Positions 8,035-16,590 are shown, counted from the stretch's first letter. The stretch is DNA of 48,864 nucleotides from a virus (IMGVR_UViG_3300042534_000214:1-48864), one strand, 5' to 3'. Numbers and translations are program-made. Notes: generated by a model from the letters alone, not told the origin.

Positions 8035-8224
8035 TGGCCCTAAAATGGGAACGGTGGAATATGTCTCCAGCTCTGGGCATCAGGTAGATGCCGCAGGTAA
8101 TTGCTTTCTGAGTAATGGGGGCTTTCTTACAAAATTGACAAAAATTTCTATGTCTCATGTTAAAGCCGGTAATTTTGCCGGCATGCGCTGGACTCCAGTA
8201 AACGTAATTGTAGCTAACGAATAA
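8027..8224 (+). CDS. small KOW-like protein ending in VANE (start uncertain)
   Basis: About 65 residues if the ATG within GAGAATGAATGA is used; the gene at 9451 appears to use the same position. ATG 8048 gives 58 residues beginning MGTVEYVSSSG, a G-T-V-E-Y KOW-like strand. A TTG at 8018 is unlikely. It ends VIVANE and is followed by GGAAACGAG, the ribosome site of the ATP-grasp gene. No function is known. Confidence 0.6.
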   Translation: MNDGPKMGTVEYVSSSGHQVDAAGNCFLSNGGFLTKLTKISMSHVKAGNFAGMRWTPVNVIVANE

Positions 8225-8234
8225 GGAAACGAGA

Positions 8235-8999
8235 ATGAAAACTTACATCTACTCACACAACCCACATTCAGAGGGCGCTAAGCTCCTCTCTCAAGCGCTG
8301 GACGTTAAGCGCATTAAGCATGGCAACAGCAAGTTCAAAGGGGGCATGGGGAAGGTTATTATCAACTGGGGAAGCGGACGTCTCCCTGACCAAGTAGAGG
8401 CCTGTCAACGCATCATCAACAAGCCCAATGCTATCATCAATGCATCAAACAAACTGACAGCGTTCCGCCTCTTCCGTGACGCTGATGTGTCCATTCCACA
8501 ATTCTTTACAACTAAGGCGCAAGCATGTGAATACCTTGAAAATAATCCGGGTGGCGCTATTGTCTGCCGCACTCAGCTTAATGGTCATAGTGGTGCTGGT
8601 ATTGTTATCGCCAATGCTGTTCCCGATATTGTGGAAGCATCTCTTTACACGGTTTATGTGAAGAAGCAGGAAGAATATCGCTACCACGTATTCATGGGAG
8701 CTGTTGTAGACATTCAGCGTAAAGCGCGCAAACGTGACGTCGCAGACGACGCTGTGAACTGGCAAGTGCGCAACCTCGATGGTGGGTTCATCTTTGCCCG
8801 TGAAGGCGTTGTAGAGGCTCCTGAGGGTTCTGAGGAGGCATTGAAAGCTGTGGCTGCATTGGGCCTCGATTTCGGTGCTGTAGACATCATGTATAACGCT
8901 CGTGAGAATAAATACTTTGTGCTGGAAGTTAACACAGCCCCAGGTCTGGCTGGCACTACGCTGGAAGGATATGCTAAACGTTTTCGTGAGGTGTTATGA
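8235..8999 (+). CDS. ATP-grasp ligase
   Basis: 254 residues. The ATP-grasp pattern is visible: a substrate/ATP-binding beta segment around ASNKLTAFRLFRDADVSIP (about residues 70-88), the flexible glycine-rich lid with GAIVCRT...GHSGAGIV (about 109-125), EEYRYHVF (about 146-153) and the metal-binding strand YFVLEVNTAPGLAG (about 224-237), where Glu and Asn coordinate magnesium. These enzymes make amide or thioester bonds via acyl-phosphates, as in RimK or D-Ala ligase. It is the fifth amide-bond enzyme in the block. The basic segment QRKARKRD may contact an acidic substrate. Confidence 0.9.
   Translation: MKTYIYSHNPHSEGAKLLSQALDVKRIKHGNSKFKGGMGKVIINWGSGRLPDQVEACQRIINKPNAIINASNKLTAFRLFRDADVSIPQFFTTKAQACEYLENNPGGAIVCRTQLNGHSGAGIVIANAVPDIVEASLYTVYVKKQEEYRYHVFMGAVVDIQRKARKRDVADDAVNWQVRNLDGGFIFAREGVVEAPEGSEEALKAVAALGLDFGAVDIMYNARENKYFVLEVNTAPGLAGTTLEGYAKRFREVL
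8427..8437 (+). repeat. AATGCTATCAT copy inside the ATP-grasp gene
   Basis: Exact 11-mer, again encoding Asn-Ala-Ile-Ile, continuing CAAT as at 48834. Possible internal promoter. Confidence 0.45.
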
Positions 9000-9208
9000 T
9001 GGAAGGATTTAAAAGAGGGGATTTGGTTGTTGTATCATCTAGCACTAAACATGGGAGATATGGAATTATAAGTGATGCTTTTTGGGCCAGTGCTTCACAT
9101 AAAGTGGAGGAAGTAAAAGGAAATGGAGCATTGATTATGGAAGAAGGGTATATAGTTTGGCCCGAAATGTGCTCACGATACTTTGATGGGGTGGAAGCTA
9201 ATGCGTGA
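8999..9208 (+). CDS. small SH3/KOW-like protein ending in VEANA
   Basis: 69 residues from ATG 8999 (TGATG overlap with the ATP-grasp stop) or 70 from 8996. Opens M-E-G-F-K-R-G-D-L-V-V-V. It ends VEANA, a variant of the (E/A)NE tail. Its last codons carry GTGGAAGC, which serves the overlapping next gene. No function is known. Confidence 0.73.
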   Translation: MEGFKRGDLVVVSSSTKHGRYGIISDAFWASASHKVEEVKGNGALIMEEGYIVWPEMCSRYFDGVEANA

Positions 9209-9458
9209 TTTAAAAGGTTGGCAAATTGGGGACAGGGTGATGGCTAAGGAACGTATTCCCACAAACCCATTTGAAGGGATTGCACCTGGAATGCATGGGA
9301 CAGTCATCAATATCAATTGGCAACTGTGCGTTAAGTGGGACAATTTCCACGGAGGACATAACAGTTCACAAACTGATGTTGCATACACTGGCAACAGCCT
9401 GTGGTGGGTGTTTGAAGGTACTGTAGAATTAGATGGGGGAATTGTAGAGAATGAATAA
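9201..9458 (+). CDS. small SH3/KOW-like protein ending in VENE
   Basis: 85 residues. Start ATG 9201 is chosen over the ATG at 9183 because GTGGAAG lies just upstream and the family opening L-K-G-W-Q-I-G-D-R-V follows at once. It contains GMHGTVINI and LCVKWDNF, typical KOW strands. It overlaps the previous gene by 8 bases and ends GIVENE. Confidence 0.73.
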   Translation: MRDLKGWQIGDRVMAKERIPTNPFEGIAPGMHGTVININWQLCVKWDNFHGGHNSSQTDVAYTGNSLWWVFEGTVELDGGIVENE

Positions 9459-9666
9459 ATTTAAACCTGGAGATATTGTTAGGTGTTTGAGGCACAGACC
9501 CTTAGCTGCTGGGATTAGGGAGGGGGAGCTAGCCATAATTAACGAGGTTAGGAAGTACGGTGGAATAGCATTCTACAATTACCCAGTACGCACTAGAAAT
9601 GCTCCTTGGTTGGGGGATGAAGCATGCTTTGAGTTATATGACGACGGTATAAAAGAAAACGAATAA
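9451..9666 (+). CDS. small SH3/KOW-like protein ending in KENE
   Basis: 71 residues, opening M-N-K-F-K-P-G-D-I-V-R-C. It overlaps the previous gene by 8 bases. It ends GIKENE, although the next gene starts only 37 bases later with its own ribosome site (AAGGGG). Here the ENE tail is therefore not needed for coupling. It is the last of the small proteins before the replication genes. Confidence 0.74.
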   Translation: MNKFKPGDIVRCLRHRPLAAGIREGELAIINEVRKYGGIAFYNYPVRTRNAPWLGDEACFELYDDGIKENE

Positions 9667-9703
9667 AACAATAAGCCTACAATAATAATTATAAGGGGTG
9701 AAT

Positions 9704-11365
9704 ATGAGTGGAATTGCTGTTGGACGTATGGGACATTCTTGTGGCTCCAGACAAGGCCTCAACCTGTACGAAGAATCCGATGGTCGTGTTACAGGGTTCT
9801 GTTTCTCTTGTAAGGGGTATGAGCCTGACCCATTGAATGGCAACACGATGGAAAAGGCTGGTATCAAACGCACTGAACGGACTCAAGAAGAAATTCAGCA
9901 AGAACTGGATGAAATTGCATCTTATAAGAGTCATGGTATTGACGACAGGAAGATTGGGCTGGGAACAGTGCGACACTTCGGCGTCAAAACTACGCTTGAT
10001 GAGGAGCGACAGGAGAAGGTTGCGGTGCATTACTATCCGTACATCTCCTTAGACACTGGCAAAGTGGATGGGTATAAGTTCCGTATCGTTGACGGTAAGA
10101 TTATCCGTTCTGTTGGTGCTATGAAGCGTGTCTATCCATTTGGTTGGGATAAGGCGATTCAGTCTGGCAGTCCTATTCTGTACATCACTGAGGGGGAGAT
10201 TGATGCTATGTCTCTCTTCTCTGTAATTATGCAGAACAACAAGAAGAGCGACAAATATGCTGAATATGTCCCTGCTGTGGTATCAGTACCTCATGGCGCG
10301 GCAGCGGCGAGCCGAGACTTATCACTCGTTGCAGCGGACATTAGAAAGCATTTTAAAGATGTGGTTCTGGTGTTTGATAACGATGACGCTGGGCGAGCTG
10401 CTGTGGAAGATACACTTAAGGTGTTGCCAGAAGCGAAGGTAGCTACAGTGCCCGGAAAGGATGTGAATGAATGCGTCCTGGAAGGGCATGTTAAGGCTCT
10501 GTTCAAGAGCGTTGTGTTTGACTCAAAGGTTCCTAAGAACACTCGTCTGGTGTACGCTGAGGACCTATTTGAGCAAGCTAAGAAGCCGCCTGAGTATGGC
10601 TTGTCATGGCCTTGGGAGCATACCACAGAGCAGACACGAGGCATCCGCTTTGGTGAAACCATCTACATTGGGGCAGCTCAGAAGATGGGTAAGAGTGAGG
10701 TGGTTAACGCCATTGCAGCTCACCTAATCAAAGAGCACGGACTTAAAGTGTTGCTGGCTAAACCGGAGGAAGCCAACGTTAAAAGCGTTAAGCTCATTGC
10801 AGGTAAGATTGCAGGAGCCATCTTCCATGACCCTAAAATACCTTTCGACGAGCAAGCGTATGACAGGGCATGTGAGGTGATGCGTGAGAAGGTTGTTCTG
10901 CTCAACCTGTACCAACATGTAGGGTGGGAGACACTACGAAGTGACATTCGTTTAGCAGCCTCCCAGGGGGTTAAGGCAGTATTCATTGACCCTATTACAA
11001 ACCTTGTGAATGGTATGGACAGTGGAGCACAGAATACAAAACTCCAAGAGATTGCTCAGGAGCTTGCAGCATTGGCATTAGACTTGAATATAGTCATCTT
11101 CATCTTCTGTCACTTGCGTAACCCTGAGAGCGGTACTCCTCATGAACGTGGTGGTAAAGTGCTGTCGTCTCAGTTTGCAGGAAGCCGTGCTATGGCACGT
11201 TCTTGTAACTATATGTTTGGCTTGGAAGGGAATAAAGACCCTGACCTTCCAGAGGACGACCGTAACTGCCGTCAACTAGTATTGCTGGAGGACCGTGAGT
11301 TTGGTGAAGTTGGGCCAACTCCTCTCTACTGGAATAAACACAACGGATTATTTACGGAACTTTAA
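9704..11365 (+). CDS. T7 gp4-like DNA primase-helicase
   Basis: 553 residues from ATG 9704 behind AAGGGG; the GTG at 9698 is part of that site. The N-terminus has a zinc-binding module (HSCG...FCFSCKGY). A TOPRIM domain follows, with YITEGEIDAM and VLVFDNDDAGRAA (about residues 160-230). The RecA-like helicase carries a Walker A-type GAAQKMGKSE (about 324-333), KAVFIDP as Walker B and FIFCHLRNP as the H motif. It makes primers and unwinds DNA at the phage fork. It heads the replication block after an AT-rich leader (CAATAATAATTATAAG). Confidence 0.93.
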   Translation: MSGIAVGRMGHSCGSRQGLNLYEESDGRVTGFCFSCKGYEPDPLNGNTMEKAGIKRTERTQEEIQQELDEIASYKSHGIDDRKIGLGTVRHFGVKTTLDEERQEKVAVHYYPYISLDTGKVDGYKFRIVDGKIIRSVGAMKRVYPFGWDKAIQSGSPILYITEGEIDAMSLFSVIMQNNKKSDKYAEYVPAVVSVPHGAAAASRDLSLVAADIRKHFKDVVLVFDNDDAGRAAVEDTLKVLPEAKVATVPGKDVNECVLEGHVKALFKSVVFDSKVPKNTRLVYAEDLFEQAKKPPEYGLSWPWEHTTEQTRGIRFGETIYIGAAQKMGKSEVVNAIAAHLIKEHGLKVLLAKPEEANVKSVKLIAGKIAGAIFHDPKIPFDEQAYDRACEVMREKVVLLNLYQHVGWETLRSDIRLAASQGVKAVFIDPITNLVNGMDSGAQNTKLQEIAQELAALALDLNIVIFIFCHLRNPESGTPHERGGKVLSSQFAGSRAMARSCNYMFGLEGNKDPDLPEDDRNCRQLVLLEDREFGEVGPTPLYWNKHNGLFTEL

Positions 11366-11366
11366 T

Positions 11367-11858
11367 ATGAATCAGCACACAAAAGATATTTACGCAATCA
11401 TTGAAGAAAACTTTAAGACCGACTACAAAAACCTTCTCCGTATCTCGGAGAATAAGCTAGGCAACCTTTGGGGGGAGGACGCCGTGATGGACACATACGC
11501 TGCTGTCCTGAAAGCTGCTCCTCGTTTACACGCTGAATATGATGTGAAATATCTGATGCGTGCTGCTCTTCATAATCGCATTAAGGACTACCTCTCTGAC
11601 CGTATTGATACAGAGGAGGTGGAAGAGGAACATCTGTACGGCGGTAATGTGGAGGACAAGTGGAAACACATTGATACAGCTAAGACAGCATTGGTGCTGA
11701 TTGATAAGTATAAAGAGCCAATGCGTACAGCGCTCTATCTGTCCTGCATTGAGGGGGTGGCTCTACGAGAAGTGAGTAGTATTGTAGAGATTCCACAGAC
11801 AACCATTCATCGACATGTTAAATCATTACGGGAGCGTTTAGATGGAATTTCCGAATAA
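11367..11858 (+). CDS. ECF-like RNA polymerase sigma factor
   Basis: 163 residues from ATG 11367, just after the helicase stop; a GTG at 11295 lies inside that gene. The region 2-like part reads GEDAVMDTYAAVLKAA...YLMRAALHNRIKDYL (about residues 33-80). The C-terminal helix-turn-helix GVALREVSSIVEIPQTTIHRHV (about 132-153) resembles sigma region 4.2. No phage RNA polymerase is encoded, so this protein probably redirects host RNA polymerase to middle or late promoters, as phiEco32 gp36 does. It could instead be a simple HTH regulator. Confidence 0.75.
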   Translation: MNQHTKDIYAIIEENFKTDYKNLLRISENKLGNLWGEDAVMDTYAAVLKAAPRLHAEYDVKYLMRAALHNRIKDYLSDRIDTEEVEEEHLYGGNVEDKWKHIDTAKTALVLIDKYKEPMRTALYLSCIEGVALREVSSIVEIPQTTIHRHVKSLRERLDGISE

Positions 11859-12123
11859 GCCTTGGTCAAGGGTGTTGGACATTCCTGTGCCAGCATGGGC
11901 AACACATCAGGTTGATTTCATTAATAGTCAGCCTGACAGCTATTCCACATGGATTGGGCCAGGAAAATTTCAACACTTTAGGGGAACTCACGAGGGCGGT
12001 GTTAGCGAGGAGGTTTTTGAGGATGACCCGTCCTTTGGTGTGAAGGAGTGGGAGAACCATCTGCTAGAAACCTGCTCCTATGTCAAGGTAATAGACCTGC
12101 AGCCAATTGAGGAGAATGAATAA
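11842..12123 (+). CDS. 93-residue protein ending in EENE, function unknown
   Basis: Starts inside the sigma-like gene (17-base overlap) behind GGGAGCG. Rich in Trp and acidic residues (KEWENHLLE). No GD opening, but it ends PIEENE through the GGAGAATGAATAATG junction. No function is recognised. Confidence 0.72.
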   Translation: MEFPNKPWSRVLDIPVPAWATHQVDFINSQPDSYSTWIGPGKFQHFRGTHEGGVSEEVFEDDPSFGVKEWENHLLETCSYVKVIDLQPIEENE

Positions 12124-12329
12124 TGGAACGTCTGGAGTTTAATTTCGATGGTTCTGACGACCTAGCTTTCTTCATTCAAGAAGATTGGGAGAATACTGAT
12201 GTGGAAGTAGAGATTGGTGTTGCCAGGGTGGATGGGGTGATGGAAAAGCTGGTACTCACTGGCTCGGAACCCCATCTCATCTACAAGTGGTTAGGTGAGA
12301 AGCTTTACCCAGTAAGGGAGAATGAATGA
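12123..12329 (+). CDS. 68-residue acidic protein ending in RENE
   Basis: Starts at ATG 12123 overlapping the previous TAA, and ends PVRENE where GGAGAATGA provides the ribosome site for the DNA polymerase. The sequence is acidic with alternating strands (VEVEIGVARVDG). No function is recognised. It may simply occupy a coupling position before the polymerase. Confidence 0.72.
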   Translation: MERLEFNFDGSDDLAFFIQEDWENTDVEVEIGVARVDGVMEKLVLTGSEPHLIYKWLGEKLYPVRENE

Positions 12330-14242
12330 AAAAAGTAAGGGTGTTTGACATAGAAGCAGACAACCTATACGACGACGTAACTACCATCCACTGCGCCGTC
12401 TTCTCCTCTCTTGATGGGAAGGAAGTGGATGAATTTGTGGAAGGTCAATGGGATGACATGAAGAAATTTATGGACTCCTGCGATGTTCTAATTGCGCACA
12501 ACTGTATTCAATATGACTTCCCTGTAATGGAGAAGCTTCTTGGGTATGTATATCCTGGGAAGAAAGTTGATACAGTGTTGATGTCTCGTTTGCAATCTCC
12601 GAACAGACCATTACCACCCACAGCATATAAAGACCCTGACGCTGTTCGTGCCCCTCATGGCTTAGCTGCTTGGGGACATCGTGTGGGGATTGCCAAGCCA
12701 CACATTGATGAATGGATGGAAATGAATGAGCAGATATTGGTGCGTTGTCGTACTGACGTCCAAATCAACGTTGCTACATATCATGCATTGATGGCAGAAG
12801 GGAAGGGGCAGAACTGGCGTGATGCTCATATGCTTACGTTTACGCTATGGGAAAACCTGTGGAAACAAGAGCAAGCTGGATGGTTAGCAGATGAACCGTA
12901 CATTAAGAAATCTATTAGTATGCTGGATAGTCATATCCGTCGTATTGACGCGGTGCTGCAACGCTATCTACCAATGACATATGAAATATTAGAAGCCAAG
13001 AAGGATGGGCAATATGGATACGTAAAGAAAGTATTTATGAAGAATGGGGACTACTCAGCGTCAGTTGAGAGACATTTCCCTGGTGTCAACTTTATGAATG
13101 ACCCGCCTGTAGCGGCTCCATTCTCCCGTATCAACTATCGTCCAGTGAATCTGGATAGTAACGATGAAACTAAAACATGGTTGCTAGAATCTGGATGGAT
13201 TCCGAAAGAGTGGAACTTAGATGATGAGGGCAATCAGCGCTCTCCCAAGATGTCTAAGGACGAGGAGTTTGAAGGTGTTGATGGTAAGATGGGGAGACTC
13301 ATCGTTAAACGCGTTCAATCGCGCCACAGACGCTCTCAGCTAGAGGGTTGGTTGAAACGTATTAGGCCAGACGGGCGCATCCCCTCCCGTGTTACAGGGC
13401 TTGCTGATACACGTCGTGCTAAACACGCTGACATTGTTAACGTACCAAACGCAGAAGCATTCTTCGGGAAGCAGATGCGTAGATGTTTCATTGCTCGTGA
13501 AGGGTGGTCATTAGTCTCAGCAGATGCTGCATCATGTCAGGATAGGATGATGTCGGAGAGGGCCGGAGACGATGCATTCACCAAGATGTTGCTGGAAGGT
13601 GATAAGGACTTAGGCACTGACAGCCATACATTAGCACGAGATGCAGTTAACAAAGTGTTAGACGCTGAACACCTGCACAGCATTAGCCGAGGGAAAGCAA
13701 AGAACTTCAACTTTGGTTGGACTTTCGGAGCCTCCGATAACAAGCTCGGTAAGATGTGTGGTGGAGGTAAAGCTGTTGGTGGAATGGTACGAGAGGCGTT
13801 ACGTGAAGTGTTCCCAGCTAAAGCTGCCTTGATTGACAAGGTGACTGCTGAGTGGGAAAGTAACGCTAAGGTGAGAATCAATAAATGGGGGAATAAGGAG
13901 TATTACAATGGCTGGATTAAAGGACTAGACGGTGCACCAATCTTCATTGCGTCAGGGCATGCTGTGTTAGTGTATGCTGTACAGTCTGATGAAGCTGTGT
14001 ATATGAGTGCTGTGTACAATCTTGTGCATAAGTATTTAGCTCGTAAATACAAATGGGGAGAGGACTACGTAGTTGTGTGTTGGTATCACGACGAGATAAC
14101 TGTGGAGTGTAGAGATGAAATCAAAGAGGACGTCGCTACTATTCTGGAGAGCGCATTCGACGCAGCATCACGTTACTTAAAACTTGGTGTGCCCCAGAAA
14201 GGGGAAGCATCAATTGGCAAAAACTGGTTAGAGGTGCATTAA
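12326..14242 (+). CDS. T7-like family A DNA polymerase
   Basis: 638 residues. Exonuclease motif I FDIEAD (D8, E10) and motif II AHNCIQYDF (N59, D64) are present, but motif III reads RCRTD (R140, D144) where the tyrosine of YxxxD is expected, so proofreading may be weak. Polymerase motif A is SADAASCQDRMM, motif B RGKAKNFNFGWTFGAS, and motif C WYHDEITVE (about 586-594). It is shorter than T7 gp5 (704). It replicates the phage genome with the primase-helicase and ssDNA-binding protein. The start overlaps the upstream stop by 4 bases (ATGA). Confidence 0.93.
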   Translation: MKKVRVFDIEADNLYDDVTTIHCAVFSSLDGKEVDEFVEGQWDDMKKFMDSCDVLIAHNCIQYDFPVMEKLLGYVYPGKKVDTVLMSRLQSPNRPLPPTAYKDPDAVRAPHGLAAWGHRVGIAKPHIDEWMEMNEQILVRCRTDVQINVATYHALMAEGKGQNWRDAHMLTFTLWENLWKQEQAGWLADEPYIKKSISMLDSHIRRIDAVLQRYLPMTYEILEAKKDGQYGYVKKVFMKNGDYSASVERHFPGVNFMNDPPVAAPFSRINYRPVNLDSNDETKTWLLESGWIPKEWNLDDEGNQRSPKMSKDEEFEGVDGKMGRLIVKRVQSRHRRSQLEGWLKRIRPDGRIPSRVTGLADTRRAKHADIVNVPNAEAFFGKQMRRCFIAREGWSLVSADAASCQDRMMSERAGDDAFTKMLLEGDKDLGTDSHTLARDAVNKVLDAEHLHSISRGKAKNFNFGWTFGASDNKLGKMCGGGKAVGGMVREALREVFPAKAALIDKVTAEWESNAKVRINKWGNKEYYNGWIKGLDGAPIFIASGHAVLVYAVQSDEAVYMSAVYNLVHKYLARKYKWGEDYVVVCWYHDEITVECRDEIKEDVATILESAFDAASRYLKLGVPQKGEASIGKNWLEVH

Positions 14243-14433
14243 TGGTTAAAATTACATACGATAAATACACAAATAAATACTTCCTAGCGTTCACAGACAG
14301 CAATGTTGTGGCCTTGGATTTTACAGAGGTGGAGGCTCTCTCAGAACAGCTTAAGGACATTTGTCGTGAACAACTGGAGCTGTCCTTACAATTCGATGTT
14401 GACAACGATTGTGGTGACGCATGCAAGATTTAA
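14242..14433 (+). CDS. 63-residue acidic protein, function unknown
   Basis: Begins on the last base of the polymerase stop (TAATG). Strand-helix pattern with an acidic C-terminus (QFDVDNDCGDACKI). Preceded by AGAGGTGC. No family is recognised. Confidence 0.7.
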   Translation: MVKITYDKYTNKYFLAFTDSNVVALDFTEVEALSEQLKDICREQLELSLQFDVDNDCGDACKI

Positions 14434-14636
14434 AAGTAGGGGATTACATCCACGTTGTTCAGAGGTCTCTCAGACCTCAGGAAGCGTTTTACGCAACTGT
14501 AAAGGAGATTATTAATGATGAGAATACTGGTCAATTTCTAATAGCTGTTGTCATTCCAGATGGTGGAAAGACTCAACGATTAGTATTCGCTCACAATAAA
14601 ATAACCTTAGTAAATTTAATTGAGGCTAATGAATGA
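14421..14636 (+). CDS. small SH3/KOW-like protein ending in EANE
   Basis: 71 residues, opening M-Q-D-L-K-V-G-D-Y-I-H-V-V. It overlaps the previous gene by 13 bases and ends LIEANE, encoded by GAGGCTAATGA, which also serves the next start. Member of the small GD-family. Confidence 0.73.
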   Translation: MQDLKVGDYIHVVQRSLRPQEAFYATVKEIINDENTGQFLIAVVIPDGGKTQRLVFAHNKITLVNLIEANE

Positions 14637-14812
14637 AAATTGGTGATGAGGTAGAAATTGTAAAAGAAGTGACATTTGATGGGGGCCGATTAGAAGTTGG
14701 TACTAAAGGTCTCGTTGGTAACATTGTTGAGGAGGGGGATGATAAGTATGTAGTGTTTGTTATTCAAGAGCCTCTACAAGTGTACGTATTAAAATCTACT
14801 AGCGTAAAATAA
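14633..14812 (+). CDS. 59-residue SH3/KOW-like protein
   Basis: Start ATG 14633 overlaps the previous stop (ATGA), seven bases after GAGG; stop TAA at 14810-14812. Opens M-K-I-G-D-E-V-E-I-V, then GTKGLVGNIV and KYVVFVIQEP, a textbook KOW-type strand order. It lacks the ENE tail and ends STSVK. No coupled gene follows, since the next start has its own AT-rich leader. Confidence 0.7.
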   Translation: MKIGDEVEIVKEVTFDGGRLEVGTKGLVGNIVEEGDDKYVVFVIQEPLQVYVLKSTSVK

Positions 14813-14844
14813 TTTTCTATAATAATAAAAAGAAGGGTTAAAAT

Positions 14845-15573
14845 ATGGGACTTAAAGCATCTGTTACTTCTCCTAAGAAACCACAGGGTAAACGCGTTGA
14901 GCAAGTTGAGCTGGCTGAGGATAACTTCCCATGCCGTGTAGCACAAGTGATTGACCTCGGTCGTCATAAGCGTGAGACGTATGACACAGTAAATCGTAAG
15001 TATGTAGTGGATGATTCAAAGGCACCAGCCAACATGGTGATGCTGACGTATGAATTCACCACAGAGTTCATGAAGGACGAGGATGGCAATGACCTTGAGG
15101 ACAAGCCACGTTGGTTGTCTGAGACGCTTCCTATCTTCGCTCTTGACATTGAACTGGCAACATCCACCAAGCGCATGAAAGCGTTTGACCCAGACTTCAC
15201 TAAGTTTGAGGGGGATTGGGAGGCTGTAGCTGGTGAGCCATGTGCTGTAACTATTGTGCATAAGCAGAATGGTAAGGCTAAGATTGGTAGCGTTAATAAG
15301 CCAATGAAGGGAATGGTGGTTCCTGAGCTGAAAAATCCCGTGAAGGTGTTTAGCTTGGACGCTCCAGATATGGAAATCTTCAACAGCCTTCCAGAATGGC
15401 TGCAAGATAAGATTAAGAGCAACCTAGATTTTAAGGGCTCTGCACTGGCTGTGGCGCTGTCTGGCGGTGAGGTGGTACAGAAGCCTAAGAAAGAAGAGAA
15501 ACCTGCTCAGGAGGCCGTACAGGAAACCCCAGAGCCTGATGTAACAGAGGAGGACGAGGATGCGCCTTGGTAA
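14845..15573 (+). CDS. ssDNA-binding protein (T7 gp2.5-like)
   Basis: 242 residues with AGAAGGG before the ATG. The body is rich in lysines and aromatic residues. The last 25 residues are strongly acidic and end in an aromatic residue (TEEDEDAPW), the hallmark C-terminal tail of phage and bacterial SSBs that binds polymerase and helicase. Size and position between the polymerase and the 5' nuclease match T7 gp2.5. Sequence identity to it is not obvious by eye, so the call rests on tail and context. The upstream leader TATAATAATAAAAAG may give high expression. Confidence 0.78.
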   Translation: MGLKASVTSPKKPQGKRVEQVELAEDNFPCRVAQVIDLGRHKRETYDTVNRKYVVDDSKAPANMVMLTYEFTTEFMKDEDGNDLEDKPRWLSETLPIFALDIELATSTKRMKAFDPDFTKFEGDWEAVAGEPCAVTIVHKQNGKAKIGSVNKPMKGMVVPELKNPVKVFSLDAPDMEIFNSLPEWLQDKIKSNLDFKGSALAVALSGGEVVQKPKKEEKPAQEAVQETPEPDVTEEDEDAPW

Positions 15574-15751
15574 GTTTAAAGTTGCAATATACAGGGAGGG
15601 TCAGACTGGCGACAGTTGTTTTCTATTCTTCCTGGGAGATACCTTCATGACAAAAGAGGAGGCACAAGCAGCGGCTAATAAGTATGAAAGAGGTTCACTT
15701 AAATCCCACTATGCCTATGTTGTGAGGGCAGATGAATTTGACGGTTTTTAA
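15560..15751 (+). CDS. 63-residue protein, function unknown
   Basis: Starts inside the SSB gene's acidic tail (14-base overlap, GAGGATG). The EAQAAANKYERGS helix after a strand pair suggests a small alpha/beta fold. Ends DEFDGF. It resembles the KxxAE(A/E)Y-type small proteins encoded at 45711 and 45899. No function is recognised. Confidence 0.68.
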   Translation: MRLGKFKVAIYREGQTGDSCFLFFLGDTFMTKEEAQAAANKYERGSLKSHYAYVVRADEFDGF

Positions 15752-15762
15752 ATAACAATAAA

Positions 15763-15778
15763 GCCTCAAGGAAGAGGC
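15763..15778 (+). terminator. small hairpin between replication genes
   Basis: GCCTC (15763-15767) pairs with GAGGC (15774-15778) around a 6-base loop, followed by ATATAATAAAA rather than a T-run. It may be a weak terminator, an RNA-processing site or mRNA stabiliser before the 5' nuclease gene. Confidence 0.4.
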
Positions 15779-15798
15779 ATATAATAAAATGGTGATGT

Positions 15799-16590
15799 AT
15801 GCAGCCTTTGATTGATAGTGACATTCTGCTTTATGAGATTGGCTTTGCCGCTCAGCAGAAGACAGAAACGGGGATTATTCTTAAGCCCGTAGAAGAAGTG
15901 AATGATATGATGGATATGCGTATTGAGGAAATCTGTGCTGCTGTCTACGCTACAGAGCCTCCTAAGCTATTCATCACTGGGAAAGGAAACTTTCGTTATG
16001 AGGTGGCTAAGTCTCGTGAATATAAGGGCAACCGTAAGCAGCTCAAGCCGCATTACTACAACTACCTAAAGAAATATCTGGTGGCAAAGTGGAATGCTAT
16101 AATTGTTGATGGTATGGAGGCAGATGATGCCCTCACCATTGAGCAGACTAAACGGTTGAAGCAACGAGACACAATCATCTGTAGCCGAGACAAGGACTTG
16201 AAACAATGTCCTGGTTATCACTACACATGGGAATGCGGTAAGCAAGGGAGTTGGGGTCCAGCATGGGTGGACGAAATTGGGAGCCTAACGCTCAAGGGGC
16301 CAAAGAAACTCATTGGGACAGGTAGCCTGTTCTTCTACTCTCAATTGCTTACAGGGGACAGCACAGATACATATGACGGACTTCAAGGCTGCGGCCCAAT
16401 TCGCGCGTATGAAATTCTTAGTGGAGCTGAAAGTGAGTTGGATATGTATAACCGAGTTCTTGAAGCTTATAAAAACAAATATGGTGAAGATGCTGAGGCT
16501 CGTCTTTATGAGCAAGCACAGCTAGCCTACATGATTAGGGAGGTGGATAGTGAGACAGGAGAGATTGTTCGATTTGAAAGACCAAGCTGA
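15799..16590 (+). CDS. 5'-3' exonuclease (FEN-like, T7 gp6-type)
   Basis: 263 residues. Acidic metal-binding motifs of the flap-nuclease family are present: LIDSD at the N-terminus, DGMEADDA (about residues 106-113), CSRDKDLKQ (about 126-134) and TGDSTDTYDGLQGCGP (about 187-202), the last including the helix-hairpin-helix. It would remove RNA primers and degrade host DNA. It sits directly after the SSB module. Confidence 0.9.
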   Translation: MQPLIDSDILLYEIGFAAQQKTETGIILKPVEEVNDMMDMRIEEICAAVYATEPPKLFITGKGNFRYEVAKSREYKGNRKQLKPHYYNYLKKYLVAKWNAIIVDGMEADDALTIEQTKRLKQRDTIICSRDKDLKQCPGYHYTWECGKQGSWGPAWVDEIGSLTLKGPKKLIGTGSLFFYSQLLTGDSTDTYDGLQGCGPIRAYEILSGAESELDMYNRVLEAYKNKYGEDAEARLYEQAQLAYMIREVDSETGEIVRFERPS

